The notes under the pieces were generated by a model, which did no database searches, was not told the origin of the DNA, and worked only from the letters and a program-made list of their open reading frames with translations. The position numbers were made by a program, and so were the translations under genes. Source: Microbacterium sp. CH12i (GTDB lineage: Bacteria > Actinomycetota > Actinomycetes > Actinomycetales > Microbacteriaceae). From it: a stretch of DNA of 64,000 bases. Positions 1 through 8,608 of this stretch are shown piece after piece (within the stretch, counting starts at the first letter, position 1; each line of letters begins with the position of its first letter). The stretch spans positions 124,001 to 188,000 of the forward strand of contig NZ_JHET01000007.1 of assembly GCF_000685355.1 (NCBI RefSeq), read 5' to 3'.

Positions 1-1476
1 CCCGAAGAAGAACGCTCGCTCTCGACCGCGCAGGCGCACGATCGTCTCGCTGCGATCGGTTTCCGCGATCCCGCCGGGGCGCTCCGTCACATCGGCGCAC
101 TGACCTCCGGAATCAGCCGGAAGGTGACGATCCAGCGGCACCTCATGCCGATCATGGTGCGCTGGTTCGCCGACGGCAGTGACCCTGACTACGCGCTGCT
201 CGCGTTCCGACGCATCAGCGAACGTCTCGGCGACACCTCTTGGTTCCTTCGCATGCTGCGCGATTCCAGTGGCGCAGCAGAGAACCTCACATTGCTGCTG
301 TCGTCCTCGCGGTACGTCGGCGAGTTGATGGAATGGATTCCCGAATCTGTCGCGTGGCTCGACAAAAGCGAGCGGCTGCGTCCACGCGACGCGGCGCAGT
401 TGAATGAGGAAGCACGGGCAATCCAGACACGCCACAGCTCGGTGGCATCGGCGTTGAAGGCAGTACGCGCGCTTCGCCGACGCGAGCTGTTGCGCACCGC
501 CATGGGCGCTGTCCTGGACGTGCTGACGATCAATGACGTGGCGACGTCACTCACCACCATCACCGACGCGACGATTCAGGCGGCGCTGCGGGCCGTGCGG
601 CGCGAGATCGTCCCGATCGAAGACGACGCGCTGGAGTTCGCGGTAATCGGAATGGGCCGCTTCGGTGGAGCAGAGCTCGGGTTCGGATCAGACGCTGACA
701 TCCTGTACGTGTATGACGCAAACGGCGTCGACGCAGAGCGTGCGCAGTCGCTCTCGAAGCTCCTGGTGGCAGGACTGCGAGAACATCTCACCGATCACCG
801 TGTGCCCCTCGACCTCGACGCTGATTTGCGTCCAGAGGGGCGCCAGGGGCCATTGGTACGCTCTATCGCTGCATACACCGAGTACTACCGCCGCTGGTCG
901 GTATCGTGGGAGGCACAGGCGCTGTTGCGGGCACGCGGCGTCGCTGGCAGCTCGCAGCTCATCACGAAGTTCATCACCCTTGCGGACAGCATCCGGTACC
1001 CGGACGAAGTCGACGAGCAAGGCATCCGCGAAATCAAACGCATCAAGGCGAGGGTAGAGGGCGAGCGGCTTCCCAAGGGGGCCGACCCGCATCGGCACCT
1101 CAAGTTGGGCCCGGGATCGTTGAGTGACGTCGAGTGGCTGGTCCAGCTCATCCAGCTCCAGCACGCACATGCCGTGCCAGGACTACGCACGACGTCCACG
1201 TTGGGGGCGCTCGAAGTCGCCGTCGAAGAAGGGCTCGTGTCGGCGGACGACGCCGAACGTCTTCGCGAGGCCTGGCTGTTCGCCAGCAGACTCCGCTCGG
1301 CGATCACGCTGCGTACCGGACAGACGAGCGACGTCCTGCCGTTCGATCGCCAAGAACTCGATGCGATCGGACGTGTGCTCGGATATCCCGACCGTTCAGC
1401 CAGCGCCATCGAGGAGGACTACTTCGGCGTCACACGGCGCGCGAGACGCGTGTTCGAGCAACTGTTCTACGGCTGA
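1..1476 (+). CDS. glnE: Glutamine synthetase adenylyltransferase/deadenylyltransferase GlnE (5' partial)
   Basis: The frame is open from base 1, so this is the C-terminal half (about 491 codons) of a protein that is usually near 1000 residues. GlnE attaches AMP to, and removes it from, the conserved tyrosine of glutamine synthetase. The nucleotidyltransferase signature GMGRFGGAELGFGSDADIL (about codons 218-236) and the following DLDADLRPEGRQG mark the C-terminal adenylylating domain, ahead of the helical C-terminus that ends in EQLFYG. The target gene glnA lies 1 kb downstream on the other strand, so modifier and substrate are neighbours. Identification is firm; the N-terminal domain and the start are outside the window. 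Confidence 0.95.
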   Translation, partial: PEEERSLSTAQAHDRLAAIGFRDPAGALRHIGALTSGISRKVTIQRHLMPIMVRWFADGSDPDYALLAFRRISERLGDTSWFLRMLRDSSGAAENLTLLLSSSRYVGELMEWIPESVAWLDKSERLRPRDAAQLNEEARAIQTRHSSVASALKAVRALRRRELLRTAMGAVLDVLTINDVATSLTTITDATIQAALRAVRREIVPIEDDALEFAVIGMGRFGGAELGFGSDADILYVYDANGVDAERAQSLSKLLVAGLREHLTDHRVPLDLDADLRPEGRQGPLVRSIAAYTEYYRRWSVSWEAQALLRARGVAGSSQLITKFITLADSIRYPDEVDEQGIREIKRIKARVEGERLPKGADPHRHLKLGPGSLSDVEWLVQLIQLQHAHAVPGLRTTSTLGALEVAVEEGLVSADDAERLREAWLFASRLRSAITLRTGQTSDVLPFDRQELDAIGRVLGYPDRSASAIEEDYFGVTRRARRVFEQLFYG

Positions 1477-1534
1477 GTCAGCGTTGAGCCGCGCCTGAGT
1501 TGCGATTTGGCGGATGCTGACTCAGGCTGAGCAC

Positions 1535-2449
1535 ATGACAGCGACGAAGACCGGCATCATCTGGAACCCATCGAAGATAGATGAGGACACACTGCGCAAC
1601 GCCGTTGCAAAAGCACTCGACGGCGAGGTGCAGTGGTGGGAGACCAGCAAGGATGATCCGGGCCGCGGAATGGCCCTGGAGGCCGTAGAAGCTGGTTGTG
1701 ACACCGTCATCGCTGTCGGAGGCGATGGCACGGTACGAGCGGTCGCAGAGGCGCTGGCAGGCACGGACGCTGTGCTCGGCATAGTTCCGCAGGGAACCGG
1801 AAATCTCCTTGCGCGCAACTTGGAAATTCCCCTCGACAACATTGGCGCTGCGCTCAAACGCATCAGCGCCGGTGACACGCGCACGATCGACCTCGGGTGG
1901 GTGACGCTGGACGGCGAGGAACGCGCCTTCACCGTGATGGTGGGGTTCGGTGTCGATGCGCAGATGCTCGTTGAAACCGATGATGATCTGAAGGACCGTG
2001 CGGGGTGGCTTGCGTACGTCGAGGCGATGGGGCGCGCCATGGCAGGTACCGAGATGACCGACATCAGGATCACCCTCGATGACGAGGAACCGCGAGAAGT
2101 ACACGGCCATACCCTGCTGATCGGTAACTGTGGGATGCTGCAGGGCGGAATCAGACTGCTACCAGACGCGAAACTCGACGACGCACAGCTGGACCTGCTG
2201 CTGGTGAGCGCCGACGGACCGCTGCAGTGGCTCGACACCGTGCGCTCTTTCGTCTGGGACAACGGCATCCGTCGCCTTCTCACCGGCGATGAACAGGCCG
2301 TCAGCACCGAGTCGACGCGACACCAGACCGCAGAACGCATCCGGGTCGAACTTCAGGCGCCGCTCGCGTTTGAGGTCGACGGCGAAGAACTCGGCGAGGT
2401 GTCATCGTTCGAGGTGCGTGTGCAGGCTGGCGCACTCCGGGTGCGCTGA
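1535..2449 (+). CDS. Diacylglycerol kinase / YegS-like lipid kinase family protein
   Basis: A 304-residue protein with the DAGK catalytic fold: the nucleotide-binding GGDGTVRAVAEAL (about residues 63-75) and GTGNLLARN (about 90-98), followed by the C-terminal beta-sandwich with FEVDGEELGE near the end. The family transfers phosphate from ATP to diacylglycerol or sphingoid-type lipids at the membrane; the exact substrate cannot be read from sequence. An in-frame ATG lies 21 nt upstream (1514). I prefer 1535 because MTATKTGIIWNPSK resembles the usual N-terminus of the family. It is convergent with glnA, with a hairpin between them. Confidence 0.88.
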   Translation: MTATKTGIIWNPSKIDEDTLRNAVAKALDGEVQWWETSKDDPGRGMALEAVEAGCDTVIAVGGDGTVRAVAEALAGTDAVLGIVPQGTGNLLARNLEIPLDNIGAALKRISAGDTRTIDLGWVTLDGEERAFTVMVGFGVDAQMLVETDDDLKDRAGWLAYVEAMGRAMAGTEMTDIRITLDDEEPREVHGHTLLIGNCGMLQGGIRLLPDAKLDDAQLDLLLVSADGPLQWLDTVRSFVWDNGIRRLLTGDEQAVSTESTRHQTAERIRVELQAPLAFEVDGEELGEVSSFEVRVQAGALRVR

Positions 2450-2484
2450 AAGGCCCGCCACCTGTTGAGGCGACGGGCCTTCAG
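2448..2484. terminator. Hairpin between convergent lipid kinase and glnA genes
   Basis: AAGGCCCG (2450-2457) pairs with CGGGCCTT (2474-2481), with some further pairing inside. It sits directly after the lipid-kinase stop and before the glnA stop, so it could terminate both transcripts. There is no clear T-tract. Confidence 0.55.
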
Positions 2485-2499
2485 AAGGTCACGCGGTGA

Positions 2500-3924
2500 T
2501 CAAACGCCGTAGTAGAGCTCGAACTCGAACGGGTGCGGACGCTGTGCGGTCGGGATGATCTCGTTGTCGATCTTGTACGAGATCCAGGTCTCGATCAGCT
2601 CTTCGGTGAACACACCACCTTCCAGCAGGAACTGGTGGTCGGCGCGCAGCGCCTCGAGCGAATCCAGCAGCGAATTCGGAACCTGCGGGATGTTCTTGGC
2701 CTCCTCGGGGGGAAGTTCGTAGAGGTCCTTGTCGATCGGCGCGAGCGGCTCGATGCGGTTCTTGATGCCGTCGAGGCCTGCCATCAGCTGCGCGGAGAAC
2801 GCGAGGTACGGATTGCTTGAGGCATCCGGCACACGGAATTCGATGCGCTTGGCCTTCGGGTTCGAACCTGTCAGCGGGATGCGGATCGCGGCGGAGCGGT
2901 TACCTGCGGAGTACGCCAGGTTGACCGGGGCTTCGAAGCCCTTCACCAGACGGTGGTAGCTGTTCAGCGACGGGTTCGTGAACGCAAGCACCGCGTTGGC
3001 GTGCTTGAGCAGGCCACCGATGTACCAACGGGCGATGTCGCTGAGCTGACCGTAGCCGGCCTCATCGTAGAACAGCGGCTTGCCCTCGCTCCACAGCGAC
3101 TGGTGCGTGTGCATACCGGAACCGTTGTCGCCGTAGAGCGGCTTCGGCATGAACGTGACCGTCTTGCCCCACTGCTCGGCGGTGTTCTTGACGATGTACT
3201 TGAACTTCAGAATGTCGTCTGCCGAGTGGACGAGCGTGTCGAAACGGTAGTTGATCTCCTGCTGACCGCCCGTGCCGACCTCGTGGTGCGAGCGTTCCAG
3301 CGCAAAGCCCGCCTCGATGAGGTTGAGCGTCATTTCATCGCGCAGGTCTGCCGTCTTGTCGACCGGTGCCACCGGGAAGTAGCCGCCCTTGTACGGCGTC
3401 TTGTTGCCGAGGTTGCCGCCCTCTTCTTCACGGGCAGTGTTCCACGCGCCCTCTTCCGAGTCGACGCTGTAGGAGCTCTGGTTCGACGTCACCGAGTAGC
3501 GCACGTCGTCGAAGATGTAGAACTCAGCCTCGGGGGCAAAGAAGGCTGTGTCGGCGATGCCGGTGGAGGCCAAGTACTTCTCGGCCTTCTTGGCGACCTG
3601 ACGCGGATCCTTCGAGTAGATCTCACCGGTGCGCGGGTTGTAGATGTCAAACAGCATGACGAGGGTCTTGGCCTCGCGGAACTGATCGAGGTACGCCGTG
3701 GTCACGTCCGGGATGAGCTGCATGTCCGACTCGTGGATGCTGGCAAAGCCACGGATCGAGGAGCCATCGAACAGCTGCCCGTCGGTGAAGAATTCCTCGT
3801 CGACGGTCGCTGCAGGGATGTTGAAGTGCTGCTGCACACCCGGCAGATCCGTGAAACGGATGTCAAGGAACTTGACGTCGTTGTCCTTGATGTAGCTCAA
3901 CACTTCGGATGAATCGGTGAACAT
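2500..3924 (-). CDS. glnA: Type I glutamine synthetase
   Basis: A 474-residue GSI enzyme making glutamine from glutamate, ammonia and ATP as a cytoplasmic dodecamer. Visible signatures are FDGSSIRGF near residue 54, the metal-binding [24 protein letters not shown] (about 265-274), the ATP-binding [10 protein letters not shown] region, and the C-terminal [10 protein letters not shown], whose tyrosine is the usual adenylylation site in GlnE-regulated enzymes. That site matches the glnE gene nearby. The start is ATG with an AGGAG 5-8 nt upstream. A four-element GlnR-type box lies 62-99 nt upstream, so nitrogen control of transcription is likely in addition to adenylylation. Confidence 0.97.
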   Translation of the reverse strand: MFTDSSEVLSYIKDNDVKFLDIRFTDLPGVQQHFNIPAATVDEEFFTDGQLFDGSSIRGFASIHESDMQLIPDVTTAYLDQFREAKTLVMLFDIYNPRTGEIYSKDPRQVAKKAEKYLASTGIADTAFFAPEAEFYIFDDVRYSVTSNQSSYSVDSEEGAWNTAREEEGGNLGNKTPYKGGYFPVAPVDKTADLRDEMTLNLIEAGFALERSHHEVGTGGQQEINYRFDTLVHSADDILKFKYIVKNTAEQWGKTVTFMPKPLYGDNGSGMHTHQSLWSEGKPLFYDEAGYGQLSDIARWYIGGLLKHANAVLAFTNPSLNSYHRLVKGFEAPVNLAYSAGNRSAAIRIPLTGSNPKAKRIEFRVPDASSNPYLAFSAQLMAGLDGIKNRIEPLAPIDKDLYELPPEEAKNIPQVPNSLLDSLEALRADHQFLLEGGVFTEELIETWISYKIDNEIIPTAQRPHPFEFELYYGV

Positions 3925-3985
3925 TTATCACTCCTGATAATGCGGATCGGGACCTTGAGGCCTGCATGAAGGCTATGGCCGAGGC

Positions 3986-4023
3986 GTTACTCCGCCGTGT
4001 CTTCTATGTTTCGCCCATGTTAC
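3986..4023 (-). promoter_or_regulatory. GlnR box upstream of glnA
   Basis: Read on the minus strand the site is GTAAC-N6-GAAAC-N6-GACAC-N6-GTAAC, with exact 6-nt spacers (plus-strand elements at 4019-4023, 4008-4012, 3997-4001 and 3986-3990). The actinobacterial GlnR consensus is GTNAC-N6-GAAAC repeated twice. Two elements match perfectly and two match at four of five bases. It lies between divergent glnA and the RDD gene. Confidence 0.85.
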
Positions 4024-4033
4024 AGACCGCAGA

Positions 4034-4039
4034 TAGGAT
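4034..4039 (+). promoter_or_regulatory. Extended -10 (TAGGAT) of a leaderless RDD transcript
   Basis: TAGGAT ends 6 nt before the GTG start at 4046, the spacing expected when transcription begins at the start codon. There is no ribosome-binding site. I see no good -35 element. Confidence 0.5.
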
Positions 4040-4045
4040 GATCCG

Positions 4046-4474
4046 GTGACGGATGCTGAGAATTCATACCCCGGCGAACGTCTTGGGCTACCCACGGCGG
4101 GACCGGGAAGCGTCGCGCGGCCCGGCCGGCGGATCGGCGCTCTGCTGATCGACTACTTCGCGGCGACGATCATCGCTACGGGGTTCTTCGGCTACGACCA
4201 GTTCGCGCTTCCGGCCGAGGCCGGGCTGACGATGTTCGCACCGATGATGGTCTTCGCCGTGCTGCAGATCGTGTTCATCCCGACGATCGGCGGTAGCCCA
4301 GGGCACCGCATTTTGCGCATGCGTGTTGTTCGCTACGGTGGCGGATGGGTCGGCCTCTGGCGTCCGATCGTGCGGACTCTGCTCCTCATTGTCGTGATCC
4401 CGGCCGTGATCTGGGATGCCGATCAACGCGGACTGCACGACAAGGTCGCAGGAACACTGCTCATCCGCGTGTGA
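4046..4474 (+). CDS. RDD family membrane protein
   Basis: A 142-residue protein with the RDD hallmark near the N-terminus (RRIGALLIDYFAA, about residues 28-40), three predicted membrane segments (about 34-52, 62-84 and 112-130) and the family-typical ending DQRGLHDKVAGTLLIRV. RDD proteins are small integral membrane proteins, some linked to Na+/H+ exchange, but no function can be assigned here. It begins with GTG and probably has no leader. An RDD gene divergent from glnA is a common actinobacterial arrangement. Confidence 0.88.
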   Translation: MTDAENSYPGERLGLPTAGPGSVARPGRRIGALLIDYFAATIIATGFFGYDQFALPAEAGLTMFAPMMVFAVLQIVFIPTIGGSPGHRILRMRVVRYGGGWVGLWRPIVRTLLLIVVIPAVIWDADQRGLHDKVAGTLLIRV

Positions 4475-4475
4475 G

Positions 4476-4963
4476 TCAGTCGCGTCCGCGATTGCGACGC
4501 CGAGCTTCTTTCGGAGCGCGTCCGCCCAAGAATGAGCGGGCCGGATCAACGATGAATCCTCGACGGAGCGCTTCCCGGCCGATCAGCATTCGGAAGCCCA
4601 TCTCATCACGATTGCTCAGCGTCACCTCGGAAACGATGAGTTTTTCTGCGAGCCGGATTGCCAGCAAGACCACCAGACGTTCTTGCGCATGCCCGGAGGA
4701 ACTGCGTACCGCGCGTCGATCCTCAACGGGGCACTCAACGATTGTGGCATCCGCATTGCTGTCTTGCCAGGGATTCACGCGGAAGCGCACCCAGTCTTCA
4801 CCTTCGCGCTTGAACTCGTGGATATCGAACGCGTGCAGCATGATGTGCGCGCACCTGTGTCGATTTTGGCTTTGATCCAATCAACTCCGGCATCGGGCAG
4901 GCTCACCCATTCACGCCACCCCGTAAGAGTGTTTGAATGAGATGTCTTAACCACGCGATACAT
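4476..4963 (-). CDS. Retropepsin-like aspartic protease (RimB/ATP-dependent Zn protease family), frameshifted
   Basis: Two overlapping frames together make one protein of about 162 residues. The first gives [12 protein letters not shown] followed by [11 protein letters not shown], the retropepsin DTGA active-site motif. The second resumes at LHAFDIHEF and continues through [20 protein letters not shown] to the stop. The switch is near 4840, where one base is missing between TCA and CTG. In other bacteria this family neighbours rimK (the rimABK operon), and here it is divergent from rimK with only a few bases between the starts. The start is uncertain: ATG at 4963 or GTG at 4954. If the lesion is real the gene is dead; I suspect a sequence error. 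Confidence 0.75.
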
Positions 4964-4980
4964 CTTGGCAGGAAATCTTT

Positions 4981-6165
4981 GTGAAGCTCGCAGTTCTCTC
5001 TCGCGCCCCGCAGTCTTACTCGACTCAGCGCCTTCGCGCGGCCGCAATTCAGCGCGGTCATATCGTCAAAGTGCTCAATACGTTGAAGTTCGCGATCGAC
5101 CTGACTGCGGATGAACCCGACCTGCATTATCGCGGGCGTCCGCTCAGCGACTACGACGCGATCCTGCCGCGAATCGGCAGCTCGATTACGTACTTCGGCA
5201 CCGCGGTCGTGCGCCAGTTCGAGCAAATGGACGTGTACACCCCGAACACGGCGAACGGGATCTCTAGCGCCCGTGACAAGCTGCGGGCGAACCAGATCCT
5301 CTCTAGGCACGACATCGCAATGCCCGCTACCGCGTTCGTGCGCAATCGTGCCGATGTACGCCCGGCAATCGAACGCGTCGGTGGCGCTCCTGTCGTCATC
5401 AAGCTGCTGGAGGGGACGCAGGGCATCGGTGTCATCCTGGCGCCGCAGGTGAAGGTCGCTGAGGCGATCATCGAGACGCTGCACTCGACCAAGCAGAACG
5501 TGCTGATCCAGAAGTTCATCGCCGAAAGCCGTGGCCGCGACATCCGTGCCCTCGTCGTCGGAGACCGAGTCGTCGCAGCGATGCGGCGCGTTGCTGCCGG
5601 CGATGAGTTCCGCTCTAACGTGCACCGCGGTGGCAGTGTCGAGCCGGTGGTGCTTGACCCCATCTACGAGCAGATCGCCGTCCGCTCCGCGCAGATCATG
5701 GGCCTCCGCGTTGCCGGCGTCGACATGCTGGAGGGCGACGACGGCCCGCTGGTCATGGAGGTCAACTCCTCGCCTGGGCTACAGGGCATTGAACAGGCGA
5801 CGAAGCTGGACGTTGCGGGCGCGATCATCGACTACATCGGCGGGCAGGTCGCGTTCCCCGAGATCGATGTGCGTCAGCGACTGACGGTCTCCACCGGGTA
5901 CGGTGTCGCCGAGTTGCACGTGCACAACGCCGTAGAGCTGGTCGGTAAGACGCTGGGGGAGTCGGGGCTCTGGGAGCGTGACATCACCGTGCTCACGCTG
6001 CACCGTGGCGTGGGAGTCATTCCCAACCCGCGCAAGCACGTCGTGCTCGAGGCCGATGACCGTCTGCTGTGCTTCGGAAAGCTCGAAGAGATGCGCTCAA
6101 TGATTCCCGAGCGTCGTCGACGTCGCGCAAAGGTGCGTCGTCTGCCGAAAGAGCCGCTGAGCTGA
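4981..6165 (+). CDS. rimK: RimK-type ATP-grasp glutamate ligase with C-terminal TrkA_C/RCK_C domain
   Basis: A 394-residue protein. Residues 1-290 are the RimK ATP-grasp ligase: N-terminal [24 protein letters not shown], the ATP-binding [17 protein letters not shown] and the Mg-binding end of the fold [14 protein letters not shown]. RimK adds glutamates to the C-terminus of ribosomal protein S6 in E. coli. The last 90 residues ([20 protein letters not shown] through [12 protein letters not shown]) have the pattern of a TrkA_C/RCK_C regulatory domain, which in K+ transport proteins can bind small ligands such as cyclic dinucleotides. That fusion suggests ligand control of the ligase. The start is GTG with AGGAA upstream. 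Confidence 0.88.
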   Translation: MKLAVLSRAPQSYSTQRLRAAAIQRGHIVKVLNTLKFAIDLTADEPDLHYRGRPLSDYDAILPRIGSSITYFGTAVVRQFEQMDVYTPNTANGISSARDKLRANQILSRHDIAMPATAFVRNRADVRPAIERVGGAPVVIKLLEGTQGIGVILAPQVKVAEAIIETLHSTKQNVLIQKFIAESRGRDIRALVVGDRVVAAMRRVAAGDEFRSNVHRGGSVEPVVLDPIYEQIAVRSAQIMGLRVAGVDMLEGDDGPLVMEVNSSPGLQGIEQATKLDVAGAIIDYIGGQVAFPEIDVRQRLTVSTGYGVAELHVHNAVELVGKTLGESGLWERDITVLTLHRGVGVIPNPRKHVVLEADDRLLCFGKLEEMRSMIPERRRRRAKVRRLPKEPLS

Positions 6166-6201
6166 CTCTCGATCCCTGAGCTGACTCCCGATCCCTGAGC
6201 C
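6157..6201 (+). repeat. 19-bp short tandem repeat, about 2.3 copies
   Basis: The unit ctgagctgactcycgatcc occurs at 6157-6175 and 6176-6194 with one difference, and a partial third copy follows. The array overlaps the end of rimK and the adjacent hairpin. Confidence 0.7.
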
Positions 6202-6220
6202 TGGCGAGGGGTGAGGGATC
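6190..6220. terminator. Hairpin between convergent rimK and DUF4191 gene
   Basis: GATCCCT (6190-6196) pairs with AGGGATC (6214-6220). The stem overlaps the stop of the minus-strand gene. There is no T-tract, so its role as terminator is only likely. Confidence 0.4.
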
Positions 6221-6929
6221 AGCGCGGGCGCTGGGCGCGAACCTTTGTCGGGTCGATACCCTTCGGAATCGGAAGCGACGAGACTGACTGAGACACCGAG
6301 TCGATACGACGGATGACGGCGGCAAGCGTCGTCTTGTCAATCTTGTTCGGGAGCTTCTTGATGGTCTTTGCCAAATCGGCGATGGCGACGTCATCTTCGC
6401 CGTGGCCGACGTAGAAGACGTGCACAGGAACACCGTGGGCGACGCGCTGCGCCTTGGTTCGCTCCTCGTTCATGAGGCGTGTCAGGCGCCCGCGGGCACC
6501 CTCACCGACGACGACGATGCCGCCGCGGCCGATGGCGCGGTAGACGGCTTCTTGCGTCTTCGGGTTGATGCCTACCGGAGTATCGGAGGCCTGCCACTTG
6601 CGGCCGAGACTTGAGCTTATGACGTGCCCGGTTGCACCGGGCATGCCGTCGATCTTCGCGTACATCGCCGTGGTCGAGAGCCGTGTCATCAGGAACAATG
6701 CGCCGAGGACACCGAGCATGAGGCCGGTGATCGCCCAGAGAACCAGCGTCCATACCTGGAATGGCGGGATGAGGTATCCGACGACGAGGCCGAGCAGCAC
6801 ACCGCCGACGAGGATCGCGATCTGCGCCCACGGCAACCAGCCGTACACCTCACGTGTGAAACGGAAGAGGGACTTGATCTGGGAGAAGAACCCCGGACGC
6901 TTCTCGGGGTCGGGAGCACGCTTAGCCAT
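6219..6929 (-). CDS. DUF4191 family membrane protein
   Basis: A 236-residue protein of the actinobacterial DUF4191 family. A basic N-terminus (MAKRAPDPEKRPGFFSQIK) leads into two adjacent hydrophobic segments (about residues 36-57 and 62-83), then a long soluble domain containing SSSLGRKWQASDTPVGINPKTQEAVYRAIGRGG split by charged turns. The two-helix hairpin implies membrane anchoring with the C-terminal domain in the cytoplasm. No function is established. A TAGTCT box 7 nt before the ATG suggests a leaderless transcript. Confidence 0.85.
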   Translation of the reverse strand: MAKRAPDPEKRPGFFSQIKSLFRFTREVYGWLPWAQIAILVGGVLLGLVVGYLIPPFQVWTLVLWAITGLMLGVLGALFLMTRLSTTAMYAKIDGMPGATGHVISSSLGRKWQASDTPVGINPKTQEAVYRAIGRGGIVVVGEGARGRLTRLMNEERTKAQRVAHGVPVHVFYVGHGEDDVAIADLAKTIKKLPNKIDKTTLAAVIRRIDSVSQSVSSLPIPKGIDPTKVRAQRPR

Positions 6930-6936
6930 AGGTACA

Positions 6937-6942
6937 AGACTA
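6937..6942 (-). promoter_or_regulatory. -10 (TAGTCT) of a leaderless DUF4191 transcript
   Basis: On the minus strand TAGTCT is followed by 7 nt and then the ATG at 6929. No ribosome-binding site is present. Confidence 0.45.
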
Positions 6943-7072
6943 CCGAGTCAAGGCTGCCCTGATGCGCGCGTTCGCGGGCGGCGCACTTGGTCTGCACATG
7001 TTCGCCTTCACGGTTCTTGTGCACATTTGAGAGTTCTCGCCCCCGGCCGCTGGGTCAGCAGGCTGGGATGGG

Positions 7073-8608
7073 GTGATGACCGAGACGGATGCCGCAACTG
7101 ATCGTTCTTCGCTCGTGCCTGGCGCCCATCGCCTGATTCGGGCGATCGACGGAAAGGAAGGTCCGTTCTCGGGGACGCTGATCACCTATGGCGATGGCGT
7201 CGCGGTGTGCGTGGATGCTGCGCAGCTGAGCGAATGGCCGGGATGGGCGTATTCCGATGCTGAACACGTGTGCGGCGTCCTAGACATCCGGCGACGTGCT
7301 GATGGGCATGATGCTCTGCTGCCCTGGTGCACACAGACTGTGGAGGTATTTCTCGGTCAACGATTGAGTGCTGATGTGCCGCTCGTCCCCGGCGAACTGG
7401 GCACGCTGATCGCAAGTCTGTTGCGGGGCATCCGTGAACTGGGCGATGAGGCCGTGAATGCGGCCGGAGACTGGTGGTTGACCGGTGATGGTCGCCCAGT
7501 ATTCGTGCACGGCGGCGGTGGCGCGGCGCGAGCGCGCGCCGCTGGTCTTGTCGGACGCGCTGTGCAGCACACTGCTGATCGCGCCACGATTCGGATTCTT
7601 GAGAGTGTCGCCACCGCCTTAAAGGAGTCTCGTCACCACATGGACGATGACCGAAAATGGGAGAGACAGCTTTTCGCGATCGCCGCACCACGCGCATTGC
7701 GGCTCGACGTTTTTGCTCCTGAGCGGGCGAGCGACCTCGGATCACGTCGGGCATACCGGGGATTGCCCGCCGGGGAAGTCGTGGACGTGCGCGAGATCGC
7801 GGCGGGCGGCAAACGGGTGGTTGCTAGGGCGGATGTGCGCACGCGCAAGCCTCGCCGCCGCATTGATGTCATCGGTGGGCTGAGTGGGGCGCGGGAATTG
7901 CTCTTCGCGGTTCGAGAGCGAGCTGACGCAGTTCGCGCACGTGGCGAACAAGCTCCGAAGGAATCAAGTGAGCGTTCTCCGAGGCGTTCTCACGGACGGT
8001 CCTTGGCATTGGCGGGAGCACTCGGGGTGGTGGTGCTCGTGGTCGGGCTGATGTGGCCGAGCGGGGGAGCAGAGGACAACGCCGAGGCCGCGTCGCGAAC
8101 GGCGGCAGATCCTGTTGAGCCGATCGAACCATCTCCCCTGGGCACTGAGGAATCGGTCGTGCCGATCGATGAGCCGGTGGATGCCGATGACGATATCGGC
8201 GCCCTCGCAGCTGTGCCAAAGCTGCTGGACAGCATCCAGAAGTGCGTTGACGCGGACGCCGAGACATGTGCTGACGCGATCAGGGAGGGTGCGCGCATAC
8301 CTACCGAAGGACTCGTGAGCCAAGGAGCGGACGCGAGCTCGGCGGTTTTGGTAGATGACTACGGCGATGTGGCAGTCATGAGGCTTACGCCCCTCGACGT
8401 TGGTGGTGTCGAGCAGATGTTGGTGTTGGAGCGGCGAAACGAACTCTGGCTGTTGCGCGACGTGTATGCGTCGCGCAACAGCCAGAGTAGGTGTGGGTGC
8501 TACCTATGCGCCGAGGTTACCGGCGAAGTTTGCCGCTTCCAGACGAGCCTTGACCGCTCCGAGGAAGCGAGCAGCGTCTGCACCGTCGACGATGCGGTGG
8601 TCGTATGA
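7073..8608 (+). CDS. Membrane-anchored protein of unknown function (possible pseudokinase-like domain)
   Basis: I do not recognise a named family. The first 315 residues look cytoplasmic, then comes one membrane helix ([18 protein letters not shown], about 321-338), an acidic Pro/Glu linker and a C-terminal extracytoplasmic domain of about 120 residues ending in LWLLRDVY. The stretch [19 protein letters not shown] followed by [12 protein letters not shown] resembles a degenerate kinase catalytic-loop region, but the catalytic Asp motifs are absent; this is a weak inference. As read, the frame overlaps the sucB end by about 105 nt. One missing base within or before the hairpin at 8444-8487 would put TAG at 8488-8490 in frame and remove the overlap. 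The start is GTG 7073 or ATG 7076. Confidence 0.6.
   Translation: MMTETDAATDRSSLVPGAHRLIRAIDGKEGPFSGTLITYGDGVAVCVDAAQLSEWPGWAYSDAEHVCGVLDIRRRADGHDALLPWCTQTVEVFLGQRLSADVPLVPGELGTLIASLLRGIRELGDEAVNAAGDWWLTGDGRPVFVHGGGGAARARAAGLVGRAVQHTADRATIRILESVATALKESRHHMDDDRKWERQLFAIAAPRALRLDVFAPERASDLGSRRAYRGLPAGEVVDVREIAAGGKRVVARADVRTRKPRRRIDVIGGLSGARELLFAVRERADAVRARGEQAPKESSERSPRRSHGRSLALAGALGVVVLVVGLMWPSGGAEDNAEAASRTAADPVEPIEPSPLGTEESVVPIDEPVDADDDIGALAAVPKLLDSIQKCVDADAETCADAIREGARIPTEGLVSQGADASSAVLVDDYGDVAVMRLTPLDVGGVEQMLVLERRNELWLLRDVYASRNSQSRCGCYLCAEVTGEVCRFQTSLDRSEEASSVCTVDDAVVV
8444..8487. terminator. Perfect 19-bp inverted repeat with 6-nt loop
   Basis: The arms at 8444-8462 and 8469-8487 are exact reverse complements (CTCTGGCTGTTGCGCGACG and its complement) around the loop TGTATG. 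It lies at the end of the unknown gene, just before the convergent sucB stop. It probably acts as a terminator for one or both genes, though no T-run follows. Confidence 0.55.
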
